64,000 bases of DNA from Streptomyces sp. PTY087I2 (GCF_001687325.1 NZ_LZRD01000013.1:1-64000); one strand, 5' to 3'; positions 23,924 to 32,650 are shown, numbered from the stretch's first letter. The notes: a model not told the origin generated them from the letters alone. Made by a program: numbers and translations.

Positions 23924-25558
23924 TCACCGCGCCCGCTCAACCCTCCGCTCGTCCCACACCGGCTCCGGAGTCTCCCGCACCACCCCGTCCGACCCGAACA
24001 CCAGATACCGGTCGAACGACTTCGCGAACCACCGGTCGTGCGTGACGGCCATCACCGTCCCGTCGTACACCTCCAGCCCGTCCTGCAACGCCTCCGCCGA
24101 CTCCAGGTCCAGGTTGTCCGTCGGCTCGTCCAGGAGCAGTGCCGTGGTCCCCGCCAGCTCCAGCAGCAGGATCTGGAACCGCGCCTGCTGCCCGCCGGAC
24201 AGCCGCTCGAAGGCCTGGTCACCCTGCCGCTCCAGCTCGTACCGCCGCAGCACCCCCATCGCCCCGCCCCGGTCCTTGGCGTGCTCGGACCAGAGGATCT
24301 CCACCAGCGTCTTCCCCAGCAGCTCCGGGTGCGCGTGCGTCTGCGCGAAGTGCCCGGGCACCACCCGCGCCCCCAGCTTCCACTCCCCCGTGTGCGCCAC
24401 CGGCTCCCCCGCCAGCAGCCGCAGGAAGTGCGACTTGCCGGACCCGTTGGAGCCGAGGACCGCGACGCGTTCCCCGTAATAGATCTCCAGGTCGAACGGC
24501 TTCATCAGCCCGGTCAGCTCCAGGCCCTTGCAGGTCACCGCCCGCACCCCGGTCCGCCCGCCGCGCAGCCGCATCGTGATGTCCTGCTCGCGCGGCGGCT
24601 CCGGCGGCGGCCCGGCCTCCTCGAACTTCTTGAAGCGGGTCTGCATCGCGTGGTAGCGGTTCGCCATGTCCGGGCTGTTCGCCGCCTGCTGCCGCATCCG
24701 CAGGACGAGCGCCTTCAGCCGGGCGTGCTCCTCCTGCCAGCGCCGCAGCAGCTCCTCGAACCGCGCGAACCGCTCCTTGCGCGCGTCGTGGTACGTGGCG
24801 AAGCTCCCGCCGTGCACCCACACATCGCTGCCCGCCGGGCTCGGCTCGACGCTGACGATCTTTTCGGCGGCCCGGGACAGCAGCTCCCGGTCGTGGGAGA
24901 CGAAGAGGACCGTCTTACGGGTCTCCTTCAGCTTCTCCTCCAGCCACCGCTTCCCCGGCACGTCCAGATAGTTGTCCGGCTCGTCCAGGAGCAGCACCTC
25001 GTCGGGCCCGCGCAGCAGCGCCTCCAGCACCAGCCGCTTCTGCTCGCCGCCGCTGAGCGTGCGCACCTCGCGCCACTGCGCCTTCTCGTACGGGACGCCC
25101 AGCGCGGCCGTCGTGCACATGTCCCAGACCGTCTCGGCCTCGTACCCCCGCGCCTCCGCCCAGTCGCTCAGCGCCTGCGCGTACGCCATCTGCGCGGCCT
25201 CGTCGTCGACGGTGAGGATCTTCTCCTCGGCCGCGTCAACGGCCTTCGCGGCTTCCTTGATCCGGGGCTGGGCCACGGACACCAGCAGGTCCCGTACGGT
25301 CCGCTCGTCCCGCACCGAGCCCACGAACTGCGGCATCACGCCGAGCCCGCCGCTCACCGACACCGTGCCGCCGTGCGGCTGGAGCTCACCGGCGAGGAGG
25401 CGCAGCAGGGTCGTCTTGCCCGCCCCGTTCGCCCCGACGAGCGCGACGACGGCTCCGTCGGCCACCCGGAACGAGGCATCGCCGAGCAGCACCCGCCCGT
25501 CCGGAAGGTAGTACTCAAGATGGCCCGCTTCGAGATGTCCCATACCGAGCATTGTCAC
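23924..25558 (-). CDS. ABC-F family ATPase
   Basis: A 544-residue soluble protein with two ABC ATPase domains and no membrane helix. Domain 1 has Walker A GANGAGKTT, signature LSGGEQKRL and Walker B VLLLDEPDNYLDV. Domain 2 has GSNGSGKS, LSGGQQARF and ALLLDEPTDNLDL. The 70-residue linker between them (about 245-320) is basic and helical, as in ABC-F factors that act on the ribosomal E site. Members either aid translation or protect ribosomes from antibiotics; which applies here cannot be decided. GTG 25558 follows AGGAG at 10 bases, but ATG 25552 or 25543 could also serve. Confidence 0.92.
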   Translation of the reverse strand: MTMLGMGHLEAGHLEYYLPDGRVLLGDASFRVADGAVVALVGANGAGKTTLLRLLAGELQPHGGTVSVSGGLGVMPQFVGSVRDERTVRDLLVSVAQPRIKEAAKAVDAAEEKILTVDDEAAQMAYAQALSDWAEARGYEAETVWDMCTTAALGVPYEKAQWREVRTLSGGEQKRLVLEALLRGPDEVLLLDEPDNYLDVPGKRWLEEKLKETRKTVLFVSHDRELLSRAAEKIVSVEPSPAGSDVWVHGGSFATYHDARKERFARFEELLRRWQEEHARLKALVLRMRQQAANSPDMANRYHAMQTRFKKFEEAGPPPEPPREQDITMRLRGGRTGVRAVTCKGLELTGLMKPFDLEIYYGERVAVLGSNGSGKSHFLRLLAGEPVAHTGEWKLGARVVPGHFAQTHAHPELLGKTLVEILWSEHAKDRGGAMGVLRRYELERQGDQAFERLSGGQQARFQILLLELAGTTALLLDEPTDNLDLESAEALQDGLEVYDGTVMAVTHDRWFAKSFDRYLVFGSDGVVRETPEPVWDERRVERAR

Positions 25559-25610
25559 GGTCCGCGAACTCCTGGCCCAACCGGTTTACCGCACCCCCTA
25601 AACTGCGCGC

Positions 25611-26462
25611 ATGAGCTTTGGGCAAGGGGGGGCCTCCTGGGGGCCCGGGGGCGACGGGACACCTGACTGGGCGGCACTGGCGGATCAGTCCGCCGCGCGC
25701 GCCCGCCGGAAGCGGCTGATGATGATCGGCGGCGGCGCACTGGCCACCGTGGCGATCGGCGCGATCGTGACCACCGCCGTCGTCACGTCGAACGGCGGCG
25801 GCACCGGCAAGGCCGACAAGAAGGCGAGCCAGCTCCCCGCCCCCGCCGACCTGCCCGAGGACACCTCCGCGCCCGCGCCCTCCTTCTCCTCGGTCGCGCC
25901 GCCGCCCCCGCCGAACCCCAAGGACTACATATCCAGCGCCGAGAAGGACAAGGCGCCGGTCACCGTCGACGGGTTCTTCCCCGGCAAGAAGCTCACCATG
26001 GGCGACCGCGTCCACCTCAAGGGCGCGACCAGCAGCTCCGCGAAGTGCGCGACGGGCACCCAGGGCGCCCTGGGCTCCGTCCTCACGAACAACGGCTGTA
26101 AGCAGCTCATCCGGGCCACCTACCGCAAGGACGGGGTGGCCGTCACGGTCGGCGTCGCCGTCTTCGACACGGAGGCCCGCGCGAAGAAGGCCGTCGACCA
26201 GTCCTCGGGCGGCCTCGCCTCGCTGAGCGGCGGAGGCGTCGCCACCTTCTGCCGGGGCGGCACGGTCTGCCTGCGCACCTCCAACTCGTACGGCCGCTAC
26301 GCCTACTTCACCATCGGCGGCTTCCTCGACGGCAAGCGGGTCACCACCGCCGACGAGAACGTCTACGCGGTCAACAAGGACCTGACGAACTTCACGTTCC
26401 GTCAGATCCACCGCCGCGGCCAGCTCCAGGCGTCGCAGGCCGCCGCCGACCCCAACGGCTGA
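25611..26462 (+). CDS. membrane-anchored hypothetical protein
   Basis: A 283-residue protein. The first 40 residues are Gly-rich and then basic (RARRKRL). One membrane helix follows (MMIGGGALATVAIGAIVTTAVV, about 37-58), and then a low-complexity Pro/Ala/Lys linker. The external domain (from about 105) contains four cysteines, within AKCATGTQ, NNGCKQL, TFCRGG and VCLRTS, which may form two disulfides. No family was recognised. It diverges from the ABC-F gene, 52 bases apart, and converges with truA. Confidence 0.82.
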   Translation: MSFGQGGASWGPGGDGTPDWAALADQSAARARRKRLMMIGGGALATVAIGAIVTTAVVTSNGGGTGKADKKASQLPAPADLPEDTSAPAPSFSSVAPPPPPNPKDYISSAEKDKAPVTVDGFFPGKKLTMGDRVHLKGATSSSAKCATGTQGALGSVLTNNGCKQLIRATYRKDGVAVTVGVAVFDTEARAKKAVDQSSGGLASLSGGGVATFCRGGTVCLRTSNSYGRYAYFTIGGFLDGKRVTTADENVYAVNKDLTNFTFRQIHRRGQLQASQAAADPNG

Positions 26463-26484
26463 CCCGACGCCCGGAGTTCGGGGA

Positions 26485-27339
26485 TCAGCAGCAGCCCGGC
26501 CCCGGCAACGTCCGTACGTTCCGGGCCTCTTCGGCCCGCGCCGCCAGCAAGTCGTCCGCCGGGTAGGCCACTTCCTCCAGCGTCAGCCCGTGCGGGCGCA
26601 CCACGTGCACCCCGGGGTCGCGCACCTTCGCGGCCAGCACCTCAGCGGGCCAGGACGCCGGCCGCCGCCCGTCGCCGACGAACAGCGCCGCCCCGATCAA
26701 CGCCCGCACCATGTTGTGGCAGAACGCGTCCGCCTGCACGGTCGCGGTGAGGACCCCGGACTCCGGATCCCGTACCCAGCTCAGCTTCTGGAGCGTACGG
26801 ATGGTCGTCGCGCCCTCGCGCTTCTTGCAGTACGCGGCGAAGTCGTGCTCGCCGACCATCAGCGCGGCCGCCTCGTTCATCGCGTCCAGGTCCAACGGCC
26901 GGTCGTGCCACAGCACATGACCGCGGGTCAGCGGATCGACGCCGCCGGGCCGGTCGCCGACACGGTAGGCGTACCGCCGCCACAGCGCGGAGAAGCGCGC
27001 GTTGAACCCCGGCGGTGCGGGGGCCGCGCGCCAGATCCGTACGTCCAGCGGCAGCCGCCCCGCCAGCCGCCTCAGCAGCTTCTCCTCGTGCTCGGCCCAG
27101 ACCGCCTCCGGCAGATCGACATGGGCCACCTGGCCGCGCGCGTGCACCCCGGCGTCCGTGCGGCCCGCGACCGTCAGGTCGTACGTCACCGCCGAACGGG
27201 TCACGGTCCGCAGCGCGTCCTCGATCTCGCCCTGCACCGTGCGCCGGCTGGTCTGCTTCGCCCAGCCGGAGAAGTCCTTGCCGTCGTAGGACAGGTCCAG
27301 TCGTACCCGTACGAAACCGGGCTCGGCCTGGTCACTCAC
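26485..27339 (-). CDS. truA: tRNA pseudouridine(38-40) synthase
   Basis: TruA isomerises uridines 38-40 in the anticodon stem of many tRNAs. The 284-residue protein has the catalytic Asp62 in AGRTDAGVHARGQVAH. LDLSYDGKDFSGWAKQ is at the N terminus, and FCHNMVRALIGAALFVGDGRR is in the C-terminal half. It lies behind rplQ on the same strand, the usual place in actinobacteria. A strong hairpin between the two genes reduces read-through. The C terminus ends in Cys-Cys. Confidence 0.96.
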   Translation of the reverse strand: MSDQAEPGFVRVRLDLSYDGKDFSGWAKQTSRRTVQGEIEDALRTVTRSAVTYDLTVAGRTDAGVHARGQVAHVDLPEAVWAEHEEKLLRRLAGRLPLDVRIWRAAPAPPGFNARFSALWRRYAYRVGDRPGGVDPLTRGHVLWHDRPLDLDAMNEAAALMVGEHDFAAYCKKREGATTIRTLQKLSWVRDPESGVLTATVQADAFCHNMVRALIGAALFVGDGRRPASWPAEVLAAKVRDPGVHVVRPHGLTLEEVAYPADDLLAARAEEARNVRTLPGPGCC

Positions 27340-27370
27340 CGCGTCTCCCTCTCCACACCCTGGTCAGCGA

Positions 27371-27410
27371 AACGGGCCCGCACCGCCCCGAAGGGTGATG
27401 CGGGCCCGTT
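27371..27410 (-). terminator. terminator behind rplQ
   Basis: A 12-bp stem, AACGGGCCCGCA (27371-27382) with TGCGGGCCCGTT (27399-27410), lies 21 bases after the rplQ stop and before truA. It marks the end of the alpha operon. Confidence 0.78.
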
Positions 27411-27431
27411 CCGTGGTCCGTCTCAGAACGC

Positions 27432-27935
27432 TCAGGCGTCCTTGGACTCCGCGTCGTCGGCCGGCTTGGCGTCCTCGACGGCCTCGGCCGCGGGGGCCTC
27501 GTCCTTCTTGAGGGCGTCTTCCTTGACCGCACGCTTCGTGGCGGCCTCGGCCTCACCGGTGGCCTGCTGGGCCACGGTCAGCGCCTCGACCAGCTCGATG
27601 ACCGCCATCGGGGCGTTGTCGCCACGACGGTTGCCGATCTTGGTGATACGGGTGTAACCACCGGGGCGGTTCTCGTACCGGGGAGCGATCTCGGTGAAGA
27701 GCGTGTGGACGACGCTCTTGTCCGTGATCGTCTGGAGCACCAGGCGACGGTTGTGGATGTCGCCCTTCTTCGCCTTGGTGACGAGGCGCTCGGCGACGGG
27801 GCGCAGGCGACGGGCCTTGGCCTCGGTCGTCGTGATGCGGCCGTGCTCGAACAGCGACTTCGCCAGGTTGGCGAGAAGCAGACGCTCGTGCGCGGCGCTG
27901 CCGCCCAGACGGGCACCCTTGGCGGGACGCGGCAT
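27432..27935 (-). CDS. rplQ: 50S ribosomal protein L17
   Basis: A 167-residue L17. The start at 27935 gives MPRPAKGARLGGSAAHERLLLANLA, the normal N terminus. The core ends with YTRITKIGNRRGDNAPMAVIELVE (near residue 115). The last 50 residues are an Ala/Glu/Lys/Asp-rich tail typical of high-GC Gram-positives. It is the last gene of the alpha operon. The 265-base gap from rpoA carries repeats that may attenuate its transcription. Confidence 0.97.
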   Translation of the reverse strand: MPRPAKGARLGGSAAHERLLLANLAKSLFEHGRITTTEAKARRLRPVAERLVTKAKKGDIHNRRLVLQTITDKSVVHTLFTEIAPRYENRPGGYTRITKIGNRRGDNAPMAVIELVEALTVAQQATGEAEAATKRAVKEDALKKDEAPAAEAVEDAKPADDAESKDA

Positions 27936-28029
27936 GGTGATTCTCCTTGTGTGCTGCACCGGCCGTATCAGGTACCGGTGTCAGTTCCCGCGAGGCGGTC
28001 GCCCCACGGAAGTCATAGCTGCCGGTCGG

Positions 28030-28200
28030 GCTGATATATCAAGCCCGACCGGCATTCGCGCCGGACATCAGCCAAATTCAAGCCTGCCCGACCTTCGCCG
28101 GACATCAGCCAAATTCAAGCCCGTCCGGAGATTGAGGACAAAGCCTCAGCCCCGGCCCGGGGGCACCCTCAAAACCGGGCACCCCCAGCCGGGAGGCGAC
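28030..28200. repeat. intergenic repeats between rpoA and rplQ
   Basis: A 26-base unit containing CGGACATCAGCCAAATTCAA occurs at 28059-28084 and 28096-28121, a period of 37 bases. It is followed by CCGTCCGGAGATTGAGGACA, a common Streptomyces intergenic motif. A GC-rich stretch with CCCGGGGGCACC and CCGGGCACCCCC near 28156-28190 could fold. The array sits inside an otherwise compact operon. Confidence 0.68.
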
Positions 28201-29223
28201 TCAGTACTGCTCGGTCTCCACGAAACCCGCATCCGCGTCGTCGTCGGCGCCGAAGGCGTCAGCCGCAGCAGTCGGGTCGAAGCCGGGAGGCGAGTCCTTC
28301 AGCGCGAGGCCCATACCGGCCAGCTTCGCCTTGACCTCGTCGATCGACTTCGCACCGAAGTTGCGGATGTCGAGCAGGTCCGCCTCGGAACGCGCCACGA
28401 GCTCACCCACGGAGTGGATGCCCTCGCGCTTGAGGCAGTTGTACGAACGGACCGTGAGCTCCAGCTCCTCGATCGGCAGAGCCAGATCGGCGGCGAGAGC
28501 GGCGTCCGTCGGGGACGGGCCCATGTCGATGCCCTCGGCGTCGATGTTGAGCTCGCGCGCCAGACCGAACAGCTCGACCAGGGTCTTACCGGCCGACGCC
28601 ATGGCGTCACGGGGACGCATGGCCTGCTTGGTCTCGACGTCGACGATCAGCTTGTCGAAGTCGGTGCGCTGCTCGACACGGGTCGCCTCGACCTTGTACG
28701 TGACCTTGAGCACCGGCGAGTAGATGGAGTCGACCGGGATGCGGCCGATCTCCTGGCCGACCTGCTTGTTCTGGACGGCGGAGACGTAGCCGCGACCGCG
28801 CTCGACGGTCAGCTCCATCTCCAGCTTGCCCTTGCCGTTGAGCGTGGCGAGAACGAGGTCGGGGTTGTGCACCTCGACACCGGCCGGGGGCGCGATGTCG
28901 GCGGCGGTGACCAGACCCGGGCCCTGCTTGCGCAGGTACATCACGACCGGCTCGTCGTGCTCCGAGGAGACGACCAGCTGCTTGATGTTGAGGATGAGGT
29001 CGGTGACGTCCTCCTTGACGCCCGGCACGGTGGTGAACTCGTGCAGGACACCGTCGATCCGGATGCTGGTGACAGCGGCACCGGGGATCGAGGAGAGGAG
29101 CGTACGGCGGAGGGAGTTGCCGAGGGTGTAGCCGAAGCCCGGCTCCAGCGGCTCGATCACGAACCGGGAGCGGAACTCGTCGACGACCTCTTCGGTCAGC
29201 GACGGACGCTGAGCGATAAGCAT
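28201..29223 (-). CDS. rpoA: RNA polymerase alpha subunit
   Basis: A 340-residue alpha subunit. The N-terminal domain (1 to about 230) includes FVIEPLEPGFGYTLGNSLRRTLLSSIPG, which contacts beta and beta'. A linker leads to the C-terminal domain (about 250-315), with LELTVRSYNCLKREGIHSVGEL and LLDIRNFGAKSIDEVKAKL, which binds UP elements and activators. The last 25 residues are acidic. Length and sequence are normal for Streptomyces. rpsD, which stands between rpsK and rpoA in many bacteria, is absent here. Confidence 0.98.
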   Translation of the reverse strand: MLIAQRPSLTEEVVDEFRSRFVIEPLEPGFGYTLGNSLRRTLLSSIPGAAVTSIRIDGVLHEFTTVPGVKEDVTDLILNIKQLVVSSEHDEPVVMYLRKQGPGLVTAADIAPPAGVEVHNPDLVLATLNGKGKLEMELTVERGRGYVSAVQNKQVGQEIGRIPVDSIYSPVLKVTYKVEATRVEQRTDFDKLIVDVETKQAMRPRDAMASAGKTLVELFGLARELNIDAEGIDMGPSPTDAALAADLALPIEELELTVRSYNCLKREGIHSVGELVARSEADLLDIRNFGAKSIDEVKAKLAGMGLALKDSPPGFDPTAAADAFGADDDADAGFVETEQY

Positions 29224-29283
29224 GCGGTGATCCTTCAGTCGTGGGCACCCACTATTTGATGCCCGACAGATGTAACAAGGGTA

Positions 29284-29317
29284 CGGGCGGTACGCCCCGT
29301 AAGAGGTGTACCGCCCG
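29284..29317 (-). promoter_or_regulatory. hairpin between rpsK and rpoA
   Basis: CGGGCGGTACGCC (29284-29296) pairs with GGTGTACCGCCCG (29305-29317) with one G-U-type mismatch and an 8-base loop. It lies 20 bases after the gap midpoint, in the 137-base space once occupied by rpsD in other lineages. It may attenuate or process the mRNA. Confidence 0.5.
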
Positions 29318-29360
29318 GACCCGGCGCTACTGACGCACGGCCGTCACCGGCCGTAGCGGG

Positions 29361-29765
29361 TCAGACGCGACGACGCTTCGGCGGACGGCAGCCGTTGTGC
29401 GGCGTCGGGGTGACGTCCTGGATCGAGCCGACCTCAAGGCCGGTGGCCTGGAGGGAGCGGATCGCGGTCTCACGGCCGGAGCCGGGACCCTTGACGAAGA
29501 CGTCGACCTTGCGCATGCCGTGCTCCTGCGCGCGGCGGGCGGCCGACTCGGCGGCCATCTGCGCGGCGAAGGGGGTGGACTTGCGCGAGCCCTTGAAGCC
29601 GACGTGGCCGGCGGAGGCCCAGGAGATCACGTTGCCCGAGGGGTCCGTGATCGAGACGATGGTGTTGTTGAACGTGCTCTTGATGTGCGCGTGGCCGTGA
29701 GCGACGTTCTTCTTTTCCTTGCGACGCACCTTCTTGGCTGCGCCCTGACGACCCTTGGGGGGCAT
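29361..29765 (-). CDS. rpsK: 30S ribosomal protein S11
   Basis: A 134-residue S11 of the small-subunit platform. It shows the family core NVAHGHAHIKSTFNNTIVSITDPSGNVISWASAGHVGFKGSRKSTPFAAQ and the conserved C terminus DVTPTPHNGCRPPKRRRV. The N-terminal extension MPPKGRQGAAKKVRRKEKK is basic, as usual in actinobacteria. It follows rpsM by 104 bases. Confidence 0.98.
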   Translation of the reverse strand: MPPKGRQGAAKKVRRKEKKNVAHGHAHIKSTFNNTIVSITDPSGNVISWASAGHVGFKGSRKSTPFAAQMAAESAARRAQEHGMRKVDVFVKGPGSGRETAIRSLQATGLEVGSIQDVTPTPHNGCRPPKRRRV

Positions 29766-29869
29766 GTCTTGACTCCAGATGGAGAGGGGAGGTGATCGGT
29801 CCTACAGCGAAGACCGCTGGTTGCTGCGTGCTCCGGGAGACCGGAGGTCCGCAGTGCGTCCGCTGAGGA

Positions 29870-30250
29870 CTACTTCTTGCCCGGCTTCTTCTTACCGGCG
29901 ATGGCGCGACGCGGGCCCTTGCGGGTACGCGCGTTCGTGCTGGTGCGCTGACCGTGGACGGGCAGGCCACGACGGTGGCGGATGCCCTGGTAGCAGCCGA
30001 TCTCGACCTTGCGGCGGATGTTCGCCTGGACCTCGCGGCGGAGGTCACCCTCGGTGCGGAGGTTGGCGTCCACGTGCTCGCGGATCTTGACGAGGTCTTC
30101 CTCGGCCAGGTCGCGAACGCGGGTGTTCGGGTTCACGCCGGTGGCGGCGAGGATCTCCTTGGACCGGGTGCGCCCGATACCGAAGACGTAGGTGAGGGCA
30201 ACCTCCACGCGCTTTTCGCGCGGGATGTCAACACCTGAAACGCGTGCCAT
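29870..30250 (-). CDS. rpsM: 30S ribosomal protein S13
   Basis: A 126-residue S13 of the 30S head, which contacts P-site tRNA and the 50S. MARVSGVDIPREKRVEVALTYVFGIG is the standard N terminus. GCYQGIRHRRGLPVHGQRTSTNARTRKGPRRAIAGKKK is the rRNA-binding C-terminal part. It opens the alpha cluster rpsM-rpsK-rpoA-rplQ and follows rpmJ by 194 bases. Confidence 0.98.
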   Translation of the reverse strand: MARVSGVDIPREKRVEVALTYVFGIGRTRSKEILAATGVNPNTRVRDLAEEDLVKIREHVDANLRTEGDLRREVQANIRRKVEIGCYQGIRHRRGLPVHGQRTSTNARTRKGPRRAIAGKKKPGKK

Positions 30251-30444
30251 TCAATGGCTCCAGTTGTTAGATCGGGGGTCTTCCGCAGTTCCACTCCCGA
30301 CCGCCGACCGCTCCCGAGGAGCAGTGGTACGTCCGGGTCCCCGGCCCCCGCCGGAGGTGTCGTCAGCCGTGGCTTGGACGGGTACTGCGTATGTACGTAT
30401 TACGTGCGTCGCGCGAAGAACTGCGAGATGCAGGAGGTCGTGCG

Positions 30445-30558
30445 TCAGCCCTGGCGCTGCTTGTGGCGCAGGTTGTCGCAGATGACCATGACCCGACCGT
30501 GACGGCGGATCACCTTGCACTTGTCGCAGATCTTCTTGACGCTCGGCTTGACCTTCAT
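30445..30558 (-). CDS. rpmJ: 50S ribosomal protein L36
   Basis: A 37-residue protein read as MKVKPSVKKICDKCKV at its N terminus and ending LRHKQRQG. It keeps the zinc ligands Cys11, Cys14, Cys27 and His32, so it is the zinc-binding (C+) form of L36. It lies 59 bases behind infA, the usual actinobacterial order infA-rpmJ-rpsM-rpsK-rpoA. In Streptomyces a zinc-free L36 paralog under Zur control is usually present elsewhere. Confidence 0.97.
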   Translation of the reverse strand: MKVKPSVKKICDKCKVIRRHGRVMVICDNLRHKQRQG

Positions 30559-30617
30559 GGGATGTCAGGTTCTCCGGGTCAGTGCCATCACCCGCCGAAA
30601 CGGGGTGGGGGCAAGAT

Positions 30618-30839
30618 CTACTTGTAGCGGTAGACGATCCGGCCACGCGTCAGGTCGTACGGAGAGAGCTCCACCACAACCCGGTCATCGGGGAGGATAC
30701 GGATGTAGTGCATCCGCATCTTGCCGCTGATGTGCGCCAGGACCTTGTGACCGTTCTGGAGCTCCACCTTGAACATTGCGTTCGGGAGGGACTCGATCAC
30801 GGTGCCCTCAATCTCGATGGCACCTTGCTTCTTGGCCAC
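30618..30839 (-). CDS. infA: translation initiation factor IF-1
   Basis: A 73-residue OB-fold protein that binds the ribosomal A site during initiation. The GTG at 30839, preceded by AAAGG, gives the canonical start AKKQGAIEIEGTVIESLPNAMF. HKVLAHISGKMRMHYIRILPDDRVVVELSPYDLTRGRIVYRYK completes the protein. Longer in-frame starts are not supported. A separate promoter is likely in the 182-base gap from map. Confidence 0.98.
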   Translation of the reverse strand: MAKKQGAIEIEGTVIESLPNAMFKVELQNGHKVLAHISGKMRMHYIRILPDDRVVVELSPYDLTRGRIVYRYK

Positions 30840-30938
30840 GCTTCGCCTTTCGAATCGGCTACCTTGATCGGCTCCCGCGATCCCGTACCTGCCATGCGAT
30901 TGCATGTGGGCACACGGATGCACCAGAGCCGACGAGTC

Positions 30939-30944
30939 AGTCTA
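30939..30944 (-). promoter_or_regulatory. candidate -10 of an infA promoter
   Basis: On the minus strand TAGACT at 30944-30939 is a good -10 hexamer, about 100 bases upstream of infA. No matching -35 at 16-18 bases was found. TTGACG further upstream (near 30980) is too distant to pair with it. Confidence 0.35.
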
Positions 30945-31021
30945 CGTCAGCGGACCCCAAAAGACGAATCCGTCAAGTTTGCCCACTCCCGGTGATCCTT
31001 AGACCTGCCGGAAGGGTTGTG

Positions 31022-31858
31022 TCAGCCCAGGGGGTCCGGCGCGGCCTCGATGCCGTACTGCGCGAGCTTCGCCTTGCCGCAGTCCGGCGAGGTCAGGACC
31101 AGCGGGCCCTGCTCGGTCAGCGCGATGGAGTGCTCCCAGTGCGAGGACCAGGTGCCGTCCGTCGTGATGACCGTCCAGTCGTCGGCGAGGGTCTCCGTCC
31201 GCGCCGTACCGAGCGAGACCATGGGCTCGATCGCCAGGCAGACGCCCGGGACCAGCTTGATGCCCTTGCCGCGCTTGCGGGAGACGTAGTTCAGCAGATG
31301 CGGGTCCATGTGCATCTCGGTGCCGATGCCGTGGCCGCCGAAGTCCTCGATGATCCCGTACTTCCCGGTCGCCGGGCGGGGCTGGCGGCGGATGTAGGTC
31401 TCGATGGCCCGGGAGATGTCGACGAGGCGGTTGTTCACCTTCATCGCGGCGATCCCGGCCCACATGGACTCCTCGGTGACCCGGGAGAGCTCGACCAGCT
31501 CCGGAGCGTGACCGGTGCCCACGAAGGCGGTGTAGGCCGCGTCGCCGTGCCAGCCGTCCACGATCGCGCCGGCGTCGATCGAGATGATGTCGCCGTCCTT
31601 GAGGACCGTCTTCCCGTCCGGGATGCCGTGGACGACGACCTCGTTGACCGAGGTGCAGATGGTCGCGGGGAACCCGCCGTACCCGAGGAAGTTCGACGTG
31701 GCGCCGTGGTCGGCGATCACCTTGCGGGCGACCTGGTCCAGGTCGTGCGTGGTGGCCCCGGGCACGGCCGCCTCACGGGTGGCGGCGTGAATGGCAGCGA
31801 CCACCAGGCCCGCCTCGCGCATCTTCGCGATCTGCTCGGGGGTCTTGATCTGCACCAT
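31022..31858 (-). CDS. map: methionine aminopeptidase, type I
   Basis: A 278-residue enzyme that removes the initiator methionine from nascent proteins. Metal ligands are visible as the two aspartates of SIDAGAIVDGWHGDAAYTAF, the histidine of GHGIGTEMHMDP, and glutamates in LAIEPMV and SSHWEHSIAL. VNEVVVHGIPDG holds the catalytic histidine. It is of the short class lacking an N-terminal zinc finger. It is separated from adk by 132 bases with a strong hairpin. Confidence 0.97.
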   Translation of the reverse strand: MVQIKTPEQIAKMREAGLVVAAIHAATREAAVPGATTHDLDQVARKVIADHGATSNFLGYGGFPATICTSVNEVVVHGIPDGKTVLKDGDIISIDAGAIVDGWHGDAAYTAFVGTGHAPELVELSRVTEESMWAGIAAMKVNNRLVDISRAIETYIRRQPRPATGKYGIIEDFGGHGIGTEMHMDPHLLNYVSRKRGKGIKLVPGVCLAIEPMVSLGTARTETLADDWTVITTDGTWSSHWEHSIALTEQGPLVLTSPDCGKAKLAQYGIEAAPDPLG

Positions 31859-31920
31859 TGCTCGGCGCCTCTCTGCATCGACGGTGACGGGTACGGCTCG
31901 GCGTGTTCAACGATACGGGG

Positions 31921-31965
31921 GCAAGCAGTCGGCCGCGGCGCCCAGAGGCGCCGCGGCCGGCTTGC
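31921..31965 (-). terminator. strong hairpin between adk and map
   Basis: A perfect 13-bp inner stem (31930-31942 with 31947-31959) has loop CAGA, and it is extended by GCAAGC (31921-31926) pairing with GCTTGC (31960-31965). It lies 26 bases beyond the adk stop and 60 bases before map. It should stop most secY-adk transcripts, giving map its own promoter. Confidence 0.8.
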
Positions 31966-31990
31966 ACAGCGGGTGGTACGGGGGTGACGC

Positions 31991-32650
31991 TCAGCCCTCG
32001 TCGGAGGGCTTCAGCGCCGCCATGGCGCGGGCGGTCACGTCCGCGACCTCGCCGAGCGCGGAGATGGTCACTACCAGGCCCTGGGCCCGGTAGTAGTCGA
32101 TGATCGGCTCGGTCTGCGTGTGGTAGACCTCCAGCCGGGTACGCACCGTCTCCTCGCTGTCGTCGTGGCGCTGGTACAGCTCGCCACCGCAGACGTCGCA
32201 GACGCCCTCGGTCTTCGGCGGGCTGTACGACAGGTGGAAGACGTGCGCGCTGTCCCGGCGGCAGACGCGGCGGCCCGCGATCCGCTTCACGACCTCGTCC
32301 TCGGGGACCTCCAGATCGAGGACCGCGTCGAGCTTCACGCCCTCGTCCTTGAGCATCACGTCAAGGGCTTCGGCCTGGCCCACGTTCCGCGGGAAGCCGT
32401 CCAGCAGGAAGCCGTTCACGGCGTCCGACTGGGACATGCGGTCCTTGGCCATCCCGATGGTGACCTCGTCCGGCACCAGCTGACCCGCGTCGATGTAGGC
32501 GCGGGCCTGCTTGCCAAGGTCGGTGCCCTGGCTCATGTTGGCGCGGAAGAGGTCGCCCGTGGAGATGTGCGGAATCGACAGGTTCTCGGCAAGGTACGCA
32601 GCCTGCGTTCCCTTGCCGGCACCCGGAGGCCCGACGAGGACGATTCGCAT
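31991..32650 (-). CDS. adk: adenylate kinase
   Basis: A 219-residue enzyme interconverting ATP + AMP and 2 ADP. The P-loop GPPGAGKGT is at 8-16, the AMP site is STGDLFRANM, and DGFPRNVGQAE is the core motif. The lid (about 125-165) is of the long bacterial class and contains VCRRDSAHVFH and VCDVCGGELYQR, whose cysteines could bind zinc. The start overlaps the secY stop by one base (TGATG), so translation is coupled to SecY. Confidence 0.97.
   Translation of the reverse strand: MRIVLVGPPGAGKGTQAAYLAENLSIPHISTGDLFRANMSQGTDLGKQARAYIDAGQLVPDEVTIGMAKDRMSQSDAVNGFLLDGFPRNVGQAEALDVMLKDEGVKLDAVLDLEVPEDEVVKRIAGRRVCRRDSAHVFHLSYSPPKTEGVCDVCGGELYQRHDDSEETVRTRLEVYHTQTEPIIDYYRAQGLVVTISALGEVADVTARAMAALKPSDEG

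Noticed and set aside
30960..30990. TTGACG as the -35 of an infA promoter
   Set aside because: The only good -10 (TAGACT) is 26 bases away, too far for a sigma-70 promoter.
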